A program made the position numbers and the translations under genes. This document shows positions 34,101 through 46,900 of a stretch of DNA of 64,000 bases, one piece after another. Below the pieces are notes generated by a model. The model did no database searches and was not told where the DNA came from. It worked only from the letters and a program-made list of their open reading frames with translations. The first letter of the stretch is position 1, and each line of letters begins with the position of its first letter. Origin of the DNA: Bryopsis sp. KO-2023 (taxonomy: Eukaryota > Chlorophyta > Ulvophyceae > Bryopsidales > Bryopsidaceae); the NCBI GenBank assembly GCA_030272585.1, contig BSYQ01000008.1:5456001-5520000 (forward strand). Reading direction: 5' to 3'.

Positions 34101-36299
34101 TGATATTGCTTGCCCTCGTGAAAATGGCTGACTGGCAATGGGTGCATTTTTTCATTTTCTGAACACATCATATGGAAGTTGAGATTTCAAAGGTCGAAAG
34201 GTACCATTTTCCCCCTTTTCTAAAAATAGCAATGAGGACAATTTCGCCGGTGAATCAGTGTGGATTTGCAAGTTTTATGCTGTTTTTTTGCCATACAATG
34301 CGCAAATCCTTTCAAAACTAACCCTTTTTTTATGGGGGGGCAGGTCGTGTTCACTGCTGAAGATGCGGAGGCCATGCAAGCCGCCGGTCATGATGTGATT
34401 TTGGTCAGACGGGAAACCTCCCCGGAGGATGTGAAAGGCATGCACTCTTCCGAGGGCGTCATCACTCAATTGGGCGGAATGACCTCGCACGCCGCCGTGG
34501 TTGCCCGAGGATGGGGAAAAACTTGCATCACTGGATGCTCCGACCTTCAGGTTGGTGTGTGTAACCTCAAACAAACAACAAATTGATGGTGTGTGGATGC
34601 TGTACAATTCTAGCTTCAGTAGCGATTGATAAAAAACAGTCCGACCAGCTCATTAGTGGAAGTGCTTGCCCCATGATTGATTCTGACCACCCCCCATTGT
34701 GTTCTTTCTTCTGTGAAATCCCGCCAGATTGACGAAGGTGCTAAATTGGCCAAACTGGGAGGAGCCGAAATCCACGAAATGGATTGGGTGTCTATTAACG
34801 GTACCACCGGGGAAATCATTCTTGGAAAGCAACCTTTGAAACCAGCAGAGCTTGCTGGAGACCTTGGCCAGTTCATGGAATGGGTGGATGCAAGCAGAAC
34901 CATGAGTGTGTTGGCAAACGCTGATACTCCAGAGGATGCTACTGTCGCCAGGAAGAATGGGGCCCAGGGTGTTGGGCTGTGCAGGACGGAGCATATGTTC
35001 TTTGCTACAGAAAAGCGAATCACATCAGTCAGGAGAATGATCGTTGCACAGGTCAGTCGCAACACCGCTGGTTCGAATTCCGGTGGGCAGAATCCACATT
35101 TTCCCCCTTTGACGGCGCTACTGAGACAAGCAGCCACCAGCAGATGTTGACTTCCTTCTGATTTTGGTGTTTTTTTTTTGTTTTTCCATAATCCAGGATA
35201 CTGAAACCAGGAAGGCTGCATTGAAAGAGATTCTCGAATTCCAACGCTCAGATTTCGAAGGGTTGTTCAAAGCTATGGACGGGCTGCCAGTCACCATCCG
35301 TCTTCTGGACCCCCCCTTGCACGAATTCTTGCCGGCCGGCGATCACGAGGAGGTGGTTGCTCAGCTGGCCTCCGAAACCGGAGTCCCAGAAGACATCATT
35401 GCCGACACAGTGGATAAACTCGAAGAATTGAACCCCATGCTTGGGTTCCGAGGCTGCCGATTAGGAATCACCTACCCAGAAATTCCAGAAATGCAGGTCA
35501 AAGCCATTCTCGAAGCTGCTGTGAATGTGGCCAAGGATGGCGTCAAAGCGTCCCCCGACATCATGGTCCCCCTGGTCGGAATGCAAACGGAGCTTCAGAA
35601 TCAGGAGGCCCTGATCAGAAAGGTAGCCGATGGGGTGTTCCAGAAATCTGGAACGACCGTCAACTACAAGGTCGGCACCATGATTGAGGTGCCCAGGGCT
35701 GCCCTCATGTCAGACAAGATTGCAGAAACGGCGGAGTTCTTCTCTTTCGGGACCAACGATTTGACGCAAATGACCTACGGATACTCCAGGGATGATATCG
35801 GCAAGTTCTTGCCAACTTACCTCGAGAAAGGAATCCTCCAGGTCAGACTACGGCCAAACCACTGAACGGATATGTCCGAAATCATCGTCTGTCAACCCTC
35901 CTTCCCCCCCCTCGTTTGGTCAGACTACGAGCAACCCACCAAACAGATACATCTTGAATCGTCAAAAACATCCATTACCCATCCTCCTTCTTCCCCCCCT
36001 TGTTTTCTGGCATTCTTTGGGTGTTTCTGATTGTTTCGCTCATTTCGCAATAGGTGGATCCTTTCCAAGTTTTGGACAGCGAAGGTGTCGGTCAATTGAT
36101 CAAGCTATCTGTGGAGCGAGGTCGTGCGACTAGGCCAGGATTGAAAGTGGGGTTGTGTGGCGAACAAGGTGGAGATGCCACTTCGGTTAAATTCTTGCAT
36201 GGTGTGGGTTTGGACTACGTATCCTGCTCTCCATTCAGAGTTCCAATTGCCAGGCTGGCAGCAGCCCAAGCCGTCGTTCTGGCTAAAAACAAAAAGTGA
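31176..36299 (+). CDS. PPDK: Pyruvate, phosphate dikinase
   Basis: Twelve exons: 31176-31406, 31600-31656, 31748-31853, 32071-32198, 32317-32505, 32697-32865, 33243-33547, 33783-34040, 34344-34550, 34728-35051, 35197-35841 and 36054-36299; total 954 residues, the size of plant enzymes. It interconverts pyruvate, ATP and Pi with PEP, AMP and PPi. The N-terminal nucleotide-binding domain starts [11 protein letters not shown] and has the [12 protein letters not shown] block. The swivelling domain carries [17 protein letters not shown] with phospho-His at residue 530 and the regulatory Thr at 528. The C-terminal domain has [10 protein letters not shown] and the catalytic Cys at about 908 (LCGEQGGD). 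Residues 1-75 are rich in Arg, Ser, Ala and Val with few acids, like a plastid or mitochondrial transit peptide and without a signal peptide. Localisation is therefore inferred as organellar. Confidence 0.97.
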
Positions 36300-39200
36300 T
36301 TTGATTTTTGAAAGTGTGTTGAGGGAGAGGGGAGGGTTGGAACACGCGAGGAAAAAAAATCGATGAAAGAAAGAAAGAAAAAAAAACTGAGAGGGAGAAA
36401 AAATGTATGTGTCGGGGATTTCAGTGCTTTTTTTTAATCGAAGAGAGAAAAGTAAAAGAAATGAAAAAAACAAGTGTCTCTTTTTTTATTGTTTTTGTTT
36501 GTTTGGTCTGAAAAGTTTGAAAAGAGGGGGGGGGAAGGAATGTGGAGCGTTTCTGATAGATTTGAAGTGCTAGGGTGGTTTAATTGAGATCCTTTGTTCA
36601 GGTGTGTGGGGGGGTGCGTGTTTTATTATTATTGCTATATATGTATTTTTGTTTTTTTGGGGGGAGGGGTCGTTCCTGCCGATTGTCGCTGCTTTGTTGG
36701 TGAAATCTGGCATATTCATTGGTTTTTCTATTTTGATGTGCTATTCAAAAAGGGCAAAAAGAAAAAAAGATTCTAAATATAAAAATAGATGTGTGCAAGT
36801 GCAAAGAAGAAGCAACAACAACAATTTAGGGAGGAAATAAGAGTCATTTTTTTTTTTCAGGAGGGTATGTAACCCCTTGGTTATACTTAAAAGAAGAAAA
36901 AGAAAAAAAAGACAGGCCACTGTGAAGAATATTTAAAAAACTGTTTGTTCAATCTCAACTTTCGATGCTAATTTTGATCTGGTGTGTTTGATTTTCTTTT
37001 TTTTTCATTTTTGGCTTTTAAGAGTATATGGATTGATTAATAGGAGATTGTGGTTAGTGGAGGGGATTTCGATTTTTGTTGATTTTGTTTGTTTCTCGAA
37101 TTTTGATGTGGGTTTGGAAGGAAAAAGGATTTTGTTTTTCTTTTTTTGCCTTATTTTTATTTTTATGCTCGGAAGCCAAGTACACAAAGCGAAGTATTGA
37201 TTAAAAAAAAAAAACACCTTGTTTTTTGAAAACAAAAAAGTGTTGGGAGGGGCTTTTCGAGGGGGTTTAGAAAAAAAAGGGGGGGGGGGGGTACTGGGCA
37301 AAATAAATTAAATGGATGGACCGTTAATGAATCCATTTTCCAATGAAAAAATGAAAAATATATCTAGGACCTGCAGCAAACTGATGGGGCTAGTTGCTTT
37401 TTGATTTATTAAAAACATTATGAGAAACCTTTCCAAAAAGTTCATGAATTTGGGGAAGGGGGGGTGGTCCCAACTTTGATGAGTTCATATTTGAAGAACA
37501 TTAAAACATGGTGGAGAATGAGGTCGCATTGCTGGTGGAAAGAAGTTGTCTGAGATTATGACAGCGTTTTTTCCCATATGGCTGTGTTCAGCTCGACTGG
37601 GTCGAATTTCTGTGTTGACTCCCTTTTGTGTGTTTTGCTTGTTGGAACCCTTTTGTAAAGAAAAACCAGAATTATTCAACTATTCTCAGATTGTATTATG
37701 TTCGCCGGCTGGAAAATGCACACGCAGTTTAGTGTGTTTGGCAATCACGGTCAGTTTCTGTACCCTTTTGTTTTTCAAAGGAATATCTGCTGTGTGGCAA
37801 AAAAAAAAAAAGGGACCCCTGCCACTGAATGCTCCACAAACATGCTGTGAGGCCATGAGTTCCACATTTTGCTGGGGTTTGGGTGCTAAAGAAACCCAAA
37901 TCAGCTCATGGAGAGTATAGAAAGACATTGTAAGCATAAAAACTTTTGCTGGAATGTGTTTTCGATGGACTCCGTGCCAATAATCTTGTAATGCCACCAA
38001 CAGGCTTCTGTTTTCAATTTTTTGTTTTGGGGTTGGTCCATGGAACAAGTGATTAAATGAAAAAACACCGCACCGTTATTTCCAGTTGGGGAAATGCACC
38101 CCTGGAAAGTTCTCTGGACTTGAAGAAAAGTTTTAAGAAAAAGAAAAAAAAATGATGAGTTTGAGCAACACCCTTTTTTTCAAAAGCATATGAAAACACA
38201 CAGGAAAAAAAAATTGTCACAGAACCTGTAAGCTTTTTTTAAACATGAAGGTCCTCCTATGTATATATATATTTTTTTCGATCGATCCCCGATCGACCAA
38301 CCCAAAAGCAAAAAAAAAAAAAATTGAACAAAAAAGCAACCAAAAAAATAAAAAAAAAACATGACTGAGTTTACAACGGCCACGATTTTCCCCTGAGGTC
38401 ATTTTCAACTCTTTTTTGATGTGTCTTTTTCGCACCTAGTTCTTTTTTTTTTCTGTTTCCCTCCCTTTTTTTTCCAAGCAACACATATCGGCATTTTTTG
38501 CGTAACAAAATCCACCATACCCTTGCCCCATTTTCTCAAAGAACAGAAAAATATAAATTAAAAAACAAAAAACACCAACCCCTGAAAATCACCAGTCCCG
38601 GGGGTATGCCTCTTTTCACATCTTGACTGCCGAAATGCATTGTCTTTTTTTTTTTTTTCCATTGAGAAAACCCCCCCTTTTGAGAACCACGAAAGAAATT
38701 AAGTCGAAAAAAGAGAAAATACAAAGAACAATAAAAAGAAAACACCCCCAAAAAAAACCTAGTTTTCGATCCTGATACAAAAAAGCTCTGTTTGATTTGA
38801 CAAGATTTTATCTTTCAAAGGGGATTTTATTCTTTTTTACGTAATCAATAAAACGACCTCAAAATATATCCAAGGTAAAAAAAACAACAAAAAACTGAAA
38901 AATATGCCACAACTACACACAAAAGAAAATCCACCAAAGATAAAAAAACACGTGGAGTTGGGGGGAAAAAGAAAAAAAAAACACAAGGAGAAATTTCTTT
39001 GATTTACTTTTTCTGCTCTTCCCCTCCTCGTTCTTTTTCTTTTTTTTCTTTTCGAAACTTATATCGAAAAATTCTCAACCCCAGAGAAGAAAAAAAAAAT
39101 CTTGTTGGTTTAAGTGTATAGCATTTACTCCTTTTTTCAAATATCAAATCCAAAATTCAAACTTGCTTCGAGTGATGCGACTGTTTTGTTCACTTGCGAT

Positions 39201-41821
39201 CGATTTCTGTTTTCTTTTTTCCCTCTTTCTTTCTCACTTTTTTTCTTCTTCCTCTTTGTCTTTCTCACTCTTTTTTTCTTTCTTTCAAAAAGTCCCCTTT
39301 TTTTTCCTTCCGGATACTCTTCCATAATCAGAACTTGAAATTATCGATCCAAGAAAAAAAAACCCACACTACTTGCATGCTTAACGTCATTCAGCCGAAA
39401 AGTGAAAGTCGATAATTCCTTGCAAATTGAAAATTCTGTTCTTTTGTTTTCCTTTCTATTCTATCCTTTCTTCTTTTTCCTCCTCTTTTAAAAAAGCAAA
39501 AGAAGCCCCTTCCCGTCTCCCTTCTCTCCGAAAAAAGCTTTTTTTTTCACTTTTTTTTTCCAAAATACCCGGTTTGGATTTTGACCTCCACTGTTTATTC
39601 ACACAGTCAGACACAATATTTTTTTTCCCCTCCTCCAAACGCTTCGAAAAAAAAAAAAGCCCACAAGCTATTGAGTGTATATACATATGTTCTTACAGAT
39701 GTATATAAAAATATACAAATATGTATACGTATGTTTTTAAATATATATGCACTTCCCTCTCCCTCTCCTTTTTTTTTTCATTTTTTTTTTTTTGGGAGAA
39801 ACCTCTTAGATTTTTTCGAGGGGAATTTAGGCTTCTTTTTTTTTTTTTTACTCTTTCTTTCTGTTTTTTAAACGGAACATATATCAAGAAAAGCAACATA
39901 ATGCAATCCGATAATTACATCAGTTCACAAAGAGCCCTGTTGTTTGTTTTTGGAAATTTTGTCTTTGTTTCTTGATATGTTTTTTTTTGTTTCTTCCTGT
40001 TTATTCAAGAGCTCGGGGACTTTTTTTTTTTTTCCGGCCACTTTTCTCTCAAACTTCTTCTCCTTCTTTCAAAAAAATACCCTCCCTCTTTTTTTCCTTG
40101 TTTTTTTCACACATGTGCATGAAAAATAAAGCAAGCCAATCTATGGAACACCCCCCCCACACCCCCCTCCTCCAAATTCGACCAGCGCATTCTTATGATT
40201 GCATATTGTATAAATACATCCATATATATGAAATGATTTTTCCCCCCCTTTGTTTTAGAAATGGAGCTATATTTGCTTCCCTCTCCTTTTTTTTTTCTTT
40301 TTTTTTGTTCATTCCTTGTTCCTCCGATTATGAATTCATTCTTTTCGTATTTTTTATGTTTTTTTTTACGGCAAAACTGCGAGGCTTTTTCCAAAGAATG
40401 TCGTTTTCCTATTTGCAAAAGAAAAAAAAACAAAAAAAAACAAGGCAGTTCAAATCTCTCCCTCCCGTTTTTTAAATTTTCCTCTGTCATGGGTTTTCTT
40501 GGGGTTTGTTTTTTTTTTTTTTTGAGAAACTGATGCCTAGCCACACTCCTCCGCCATGTGCAACTGCTTTTCTTTTTTTTTGGAGGGAAAAAGACTCTCG
40601 AACAAAAAAGAAAAAATACACACACACATAGAAGGGTTCCTGCGATCAACTGTACACCCCCTCCCCCCAACCCACCCTGCAGCTTGACTGTGTTCATCAA
40701 AATAGGATTTTCAAACAGATACACAAGCCTATGTATAAATGCCCAGTGAAAGGATACGTTCTCAATGCAAAAGGATCACTGCTTTGTGTTTTCCCTCCCC
40801 CCCCAAAAAAAAGCTGTCCGATATTCCCCACCCAACCACCCGCCGCCTTTTCTTTTTTTTTTTTCTCTTTCTCATCGACCCCCACTACAACAACTAAATA
40901 GAAGAACAAAAAAAAAAGATTAAAAAAAAAATGCTCTGTTCTTTTTTTTTTTCTTTTTGTCATGATGTTGTCTCAATCAGTCAAAACGAAAAACGATACA
41001 GCTGCTCAAATTCTTTTTTTTTAACTTTCAACGATGAATATATATACATGTGTATACTTTTGCCTGTACGATTTTTTTTTTTCCCTCCATCTGTACTGAT
41101 CGTTTTTTGGCGAAAAAACGACAATTAATGTCCAGCCATTTTGTCAAAAGTCATTGCGTCTCATTTTCAGTCTCGAATTCGGCAAAAAAAAAAGGGAGAG
41201 TAAACAAAACTGATCACTCCTCCCCCTCATTTTCTTTTCTTTTTTTTTTCTTTCTCTTTTCTTCCATCATATAGCATCGATGTAATTTTTTTTTGTACCT
41301 GAGCGCTTGGCGCTCTCGAGTGAAAAGATATCAAAAGAAAAAAAAATGCAAAACAAAAAAAAAAACAATTAAAAAAAACAAAAAAAAAGAAACACAGCAG
41401 AACTTGGCCGAGCAAGAATAAGCTCCATGCTATGTTTTGACTTTTACAACATCTCCCTTCCAATTTCCTACTTTAGGATTTTCCATTTTTCTTTTTTTTT
41501 TGGGGGGGGGACGGGGAGGTGGGGAAAGAGGAGCAGGGAAAAGAGGGGGGAGGGTTACCCATGCTGAGACCTCTCGATCAAATCAACCATGAATCTCTGC
41601 CGTGAAAGGTATGCCTTTTCCACCGACTCTGTTCTGCGTGCTTGATCGCTGTATGAAGGGAGATCCTCCGGCATGCCTGGAAAATTCCAACACCAATTCA
41701 GATATTTGCAGTAATAGGACCCAGGATGTGATACTCATAAACCTGTATACAGCTCAAGGAAAAACAGATCCGACGATGGCACCTCGAGGGGCTACTGATG
41801 CAAACACAACCTTGTTGCTGA
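36300..41821. other. Long low-complexity spacer between convergent genes
   Basis: 5.5 kb with no supported ORF. It is made of short A and T homopolymer tracts (often 8 to 17 bases) in alternating blocks: A-rich and T-rich patches at 36300-36500, 38100-38450, 38880-39090, 39190-39300, 39540-39870 and 40270-40530. All open frames here are Phe/Lys-rich translations of these tracts. It must contain the 3' ends of PPDK and of the minus-strand gene at 41822. Confidence 0.6.
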
Positions 41822-42718
41822 TCAAACAAAACCAATATTTCGGCTGATTTCCCGCATCCAATTTTCACCTTTCTTACGATCAGAGCCCCTCAGACAACCC
41901 AAAATCCGCTTGCCACAAAGCTTCCATAGAGGGCCCTTCTTTGCTTTCCCGACTACACTCTCCCGAGGCCTTGGAGTTTTGCTGGCCTCCCCCGGCTGAA
42001 CCATCGGTGTTCGACCCCGCCCACGGGCACTCAGAGGCATTTTCACACCAGGATCATCAAATGTACTGTCTGCCTCAGACGGAGACCTGGTGTGATCTCT
42101 CATGAACATCAGGCCAAAATCACTGGCAGCCCTCCTATGACCAGCTGTGGAAGCGCTCGAGTTTGCTCGCATTCTCTGCCAATCGTAGTAGTCCTGGCTG
42201 GGATCGATGCCTTTGACGATCGGGAAATATGGCCTCTCTTGCCTCATTATTGCCACTTGATCTGGAGAAGGTGGGTTTGCAGATGCTGAAGGTGGCACAC
42301 CCCATGAGATGCTGGAGCGTTGACTTTTCCGGGCCTGTCGTCTATTGCTGGCCTGTTTCTTGTGGTTGAAGGCCAAATGTGGTTGATTTTGAGCTCCGGT
42401 TGAGAAAGTATGCTCCCCAGAAATCAAGCCAATGGATCCATGAGGTGGGATGGTTTCCTCATCCTCGGATACTACTTCCAGTGGAATCTTGTCCATCTCC
42501 ATGATGTTGGGCAGCTTCCTCCACATCAAATCCTCCATATTTTGAATCAGTGGTTCCCTCTCTTTCGGAGAACCGCTTGACGGTTGTGACTCCCCACTTT
42601 CCTCGCACATGGAGTCCCCAGTGAACGAATCTGTGCCTGGGGATAACTCAGCCAAAGCAGCTTCCTCCGCATAAGTGACATCGTCCATGTTGGGAAAATC
42701 GGAAACAAGGGGCTCCAT
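41822..42718 (-). CDS. Unrecognised single-exon protein, 298 residues
   Basis: Starts at an ATG at 42718 (a TTG lies 9 bases upstream in frame). The N-terminal half is acidic (DDVTYAEEAALAEL, EVVSEDEE). The middle is Ser/Arg-rich and looks disordered. A conserved-looking patch (PYFPIVKGIDPSQDYYDWQR) sits near residue 165-185. The C-terminus is basic with cysteines (KKGPLWKLCGKRILGCLRG). There is no signal peptide or membrane span. Composition and a dense run of complex sequence between low-complexity flanks support a real gene. I do not recognise the family. A disordered regulatory protein with Ser phosphosites is only a guess. Confidence 0.6.
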   Translation of the reverse strand: MEPLVSDFPNMDDVTYAEEAALAELSPGTDSFTGDSMCEESGESQPSSGSPKEREPLIQNMEDLMWRKLPNIMEMDKIPLEVVSEDEETIPPHGSIGLISGEHTFSTGAQNQPHLAFNHKKQASNRRQARKSQRSSISWGVPPSASANPPSPDQVAIMRQERPYFPIVKGIDPSQDYYDWQRMRANSSASTAGHRRAASDFGLMFMRDHTRSPSEADSTFDDPGVKMPLSARGRGRTPMVQPGEASKTPRPRESVVGKAKKGPLWKLCGKRILGCLRGSDRKKGENWMREISRNIGFV

Positions 42719-43169
42719 GTATGACAATCAAGAATGCCAGTTCTTCCTACGCCCTCCACCTGCGGAAGACACGTAGTTCAGCGTCGTTCAGCGGGCCTAA
42801 GCTTGGCTGCGCGGGACTGCGTTGGAGATCAGCCGCGTGTGTTGCCAAAAAATAACACATATTTGAGTTCAGTTTTGCCTGCGAACGGTATTTTTGAACT
42901 GCAGGAGGTTATTAACTGGAACAGGAGAAAGCGGGGAAAACAAGGCAGACAGGTCGATTTTACTCAAACCAACAGTAAGTGTTTCAGGTGGAGACGGTCA
43001 GAAACCAGAGGGGCCTCCGACAGCAAAAAAGGACGTCGACAAACGAGCCCTCAAGGGACCAGCCGCTCGGCGTTCGACGGGTGTCTTTCCCTTGTGTCGG
43101 AGTCCAATGCGGATTCTTCCTTCAAACCGTATCCCAATACAGAAACTCCATGTCAACTTGCTACTCCTT
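42719..43169. other. Spacer between two minus-strand ORFs
   Basis: 450 bp. A plus-strand frame from 42894 is Lys/Ser-rich and could be an exon, but no homology or splice pairing supports it. It probably holds the promoter of the 41822-42718 gene. Confidence 0.4.
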
Positions 43170-43649
43170 TCAAAGAGTTTTCGTGCATCGTCCTTTATCC
43201 ATCCTGACCAGACCCGCTGATTCTTGCGAGCCGTTCGGCTCTAACACCGTACGTGATGCCGGCCAACCGCCGACGCAAATACTTCTTGCGAAATCATGGC
43301 ATTTCTCACAACCGTCGAACTCACAAGTCCAACACTCACCGTCGCAAAAAGGGCCTCCACACGGCGGCAGTCGCTCGACCAGCGGCTTAAATGTCCCCTG
43401 AAGACTTTGAATATCCCATCCCACGAATTGGTGGGGTAGGCGAGAGAGCTCCGGGGGGACACGACGTGCAGGCACCTTCGAAACAACAAAAACAAAAATT
43501 ATTGTCACAGGAATTACGAATCCTTCGAACATCACAAATCGTCTGGGGTGATCCACATGTTCACAGAGGTTCCAAAGAGCCCCAAGGGAGAATGTCAATG
43601 CACGAACGAAAGCGTTTTCTGCCCGCGATGGTCCCCATGGTAGGGGCAT
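43170..43649 (-). CDS. Unrecognised small protein with one membrane span and a Cys-rich C-terminus
   Basis: 159 residues from the ATG at 43649. A hydrophobic helix (FEGFVIPVTIIFVFVVSKV) lies near residues 45-63, preceded by a short Arg/Ala-rich segment and followed by basic residues (PARRVPP). The C-terminal half has clustered Cys: PPCGGPFCDGECWTCEF then GCEKCHDF and a single later Cys, a pattern that could bind metal or form disulfides. The frame also extends upstream to a TTG at 43838, but that part is unlike a protein start. The gene is divergent from the CDK at 43986. Family unknown; no orthologue comes to mind. Confidence 0.45.
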   Translation of the reverse strand: MPLPWGPSRAENAFVRALTFSLGALWNLCEHVDHPRRFVMFEGFVIPVTIIFVFVVSKVPARRVPPELSRLPHQFVGWDIQSLQGTFKPLVERLPPCGGPFCDGECWTCEFDGCEKCHDFARSICVGGWPASRTVLEPNGSQESAGLVRMDKGRCTKTL

Positions 43650-43985
43650 GAGTGGATAGTTTACCAACGGGAAGTGAGCGTTGTGAGGCCAGAAACGGTT
43701 AGAGCTGGAGACTGTGAGGGGTTGTAAACTTGTTTCGGGGTAAGTGGTGTGGTGTGTGTTTCGCGTTGAGCCCTTACCTCGAAAGAAGATGAAACAAAGC
43801 AAGGAAATTATCCGAACGAACGGAAATTGGAAGAACAATGGACAAATGACTTCGAATCACCCGTTCTTCGGCCATGATGTTTCGCAGAAGGGAAGGTTTA
43901 TCGCCACTGAAGGAAGCTACAAAACAAGCTTCGAAAATTGGCGCTGGATTGAGCAGTGCTGAATTGAGGTTGACAGGCGATTTGG
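43650..43985. promoter_or_regulatory. Divergent promoter region upstream of the CDK gene
   Basis: 336 bp between two start codons on opposite strands. No TATA-like element stands out. Confidence 0.45.
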
Positions 43986-46900
43986 ATGGAGGCGTACACG
44001 AGTTTCAAGAAAATTGGCGAAGGATCGTATGGCGAAGTGTTTCGAGCGCACGACGCGTCTGGAAAAGCGGTGGCCGTGAAAATATGCAGGTTCAAGGTAG
44101 GGGGCGTTCTCAAACTCGAAGGCCAAAAGCTGGGCGTTGCGACATGTTGGGGAAGGTCTTTTTTTACGACACCCGATTTCAGACGAGGGGGTTTCCTGTA
44201 TAATTGATTGCGGTTGGCCTGTCAGAACGCGGACGGGGTTCCGGCGGTTGCGTTGCGGGAGGTTTCTCTTTTGCAAAAGCTCAGCCGTTGCGAGAACATC
44301 GTGAGGTACCGTTTCTTCGCTGTTTTTTTTTTTGCTCATTTCTGCTGTTTCAAGAGTTCTGCGGTCGCACCTGGTTTTTTTGCTCCACTCTTTTTTGCAT
44401 CAACCACATGATTTATATCAGCTCAATGTGCAGTATTGCAAACGTATAGTGCGGGGAAGCTTAGCGCTCCACCACCACACCAGGCAGTTGAATGTGCAGC
44501 ACTCGATGTGGAAAATAATTATCGCTTTCGTTTTCTTGTCAGGCTCCATGCTGTACATCCTTCCAGAGAACAAGATGACCTTGTGCTCCACTTGGTAAGC
44601 TGATTTTGAGTCAGACGCTGACATTTTTCTCAAACAATTTGAAAATCCAAAGTTCAAATTCAAATTCAAATCCACACAGTAATCGTGGGTTCTTGTTTTG
44701 TTGAAGTAACGTAAGCTGTTGTTTCTGGCTGGGTTGATTGTTTGTGGAAGTGATTGATGTGGGGTTGAGCTGGAAAAGACTGTGAGGTAGTGTTGGTGTG
44801 TGGGGGTTTCTTGGGCAGGTGCTGGAATGTCTGGACCGGGATTTGAAGCAACACTTGGATATGTCGACTTGCAGTTTGCCACCCTATCAAGTCAAGGTAA
44901 AAGAAAGAAAAAAAACAAAAGGTTCGACGTGCAGCAATGTGTGGCGGTCATTTCGGAGCATATGATCAGCTGCAATGAAAATCAATGTTTTCGAAACGAA
45001 ATGTTTGTCCGGTGGTAGTTTATTACAGTCGATTTTCCGGGACGTCCCCTCACCATTCTAGAATAAAAAAGAAAGTTGTCTCATTGTTGTTTGGTTTTTT
45101 GCTTGTACATCTGGCGTGTGGTCGGACATCGATTTATTCATTGTCTGGACTTTCTCTACAACAGTTGATCGTCCACCAAGTGTTGAAAGCTGTCCAATAT
45201 TGCCACGAAAGAGGAATATTTCACCGAGACATTAAACCTCAGAACATATTGCTCAGCGGAGGCGCAACCCCAATCGTCAAACTGGCGGATTTTGGTTTGG
45301 CAAGGCCATACTCGATCGAAAAAAACACGTACACTCATGAGGTGCGCAACAGTGACAGAACAATCCACACACTGGATTCAATTCCATGGTGTGATTTTTT
45401 TTTGTTGTACAGCTTGCTTCATTTTTCGACAGGCCTGTAGTTTGTATGATGTGTATTGTCAGTGCAGGTTTATGTATTTGCGTTTTCCCAACGTCCAATG
45501 GCAGAGGTATTTCTGGCTGCAGAATCTTTGTTTCGAACATCAAAAACCGTTTACTAATTTTCTGGTCACATCCTGTTTCCCTTTCCCCCCCAAAAAATAA
45601 AAATAAAAAAAAATAAAAATAAAAACTGAAATGTATTTTGGGTGTGTGCAGGTGTTGACGTTGTGGTATCGTCCCCCTGAAATTCTTCTCGGAGATGATC
45701 AGTACACATCGGCAGTGGACATATGGAGCATCGGATGCATCCTGGCTGAAATTATTAGTAGGGTATTGAAAACCAATGGCACAAGCATTTTCTGTTTTGT
45801 GTTGTGATATTCCAACAAGCATTTCCAAGAAATTAGGGGGTGGGAGGTAGAGGGGTTTATTATTCCTGATGCTCTGTTGCACAAAACTCTTACCGCAGTG
45901 TCTTTACTTTTTGTTGTGCATTATTATTGTCTAGAGAAGGATAAACATTTTTTCAATATAGAAAGAAATATATTACCTTTTTTTGTTTGATATAGCGGAA
46001 ATTCAACACACATTTGTGGAAGAGGGACACTTGGTTTCTTGACCATCGTTAAAATTCGGTTTATTGTTTTTTCAGAAGCCGCTTTTTCCTGGAATATGCG
46101 AGGTTGACCAACTGATGAAAATTTTTGCTGGTCGTGGCACACCCAACCACAGCAATTGGGAAGGAATAGAGAACCTCAAAAACTGGTAGGTTAACTTGCC
46201 ACCTCGAGATAAACCGAATATTCTCTCTTTGTAAGAGAAACCAACTGTTTTTTTTTTGTTTCAGTTTCGATTATTCGAATAATGCAGCTAGCCAGGAAAA
46301 AAAAAGAGAGAAGTCGAATACGAGGTCGCACTATTGTGATATATGATGTGTGGTTTGTTTTTGGATATGAAAGAATTGCGGCTTATGATTTCACATGGTG
46401 GTGGGGTTTTTTTCCCTCCAGGCATGAATATCCACGTTGGAATCCTGCCCCAATGCAATCTCTCTTGGGAGATGTGGATTTGGAATTATTGAACCTCGTT
46501 GAGAAAATGCTCATCGTTAATCCGAAGATGCGCATCTCGGTAAGTGACGGTAATATTCCACGATGAGTTTGAAAAACAAGATTGTAAAGCTTTAAATCCT
46601 TTTTGGGTTAGTAAACCTACTATGTGGGGGTGAAACAAACTTTCTTAGAAACAACATCTAGTATGCCAGATATAAGATAAACGAATTGAGATTCAACAAT
46701 ATTTTTAGAAAGTAAAAAAAGTTACAATTTCTACGGATGAACATTTATCTTATGAATTTACGAAAATACCAATTTCGATGACCTGTATCGTGCATCTCAC
46801 CGAATTCCATATGGCAGGAGTGCTAAGTATTTTACCGTGTAGGTCTACTCTTGCTTTATCCACATACATTTATTTTCAACCTTGCGGAGGGTTGTACTTG

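Noticed and set aside
35050..35100. GGTTCGAATTCC, resembling a tRNA B box
   Set aside because: No acceptor stem, anticodon arm or proper 5-bp T stem can be formed; it lies in a PPDK intron.
36600..40750. Several 60-200 codon Phe- or Lys-rich ORFs
   Set aside because: They are translations of A and T homopolymer tracts and appear in several frames at once.
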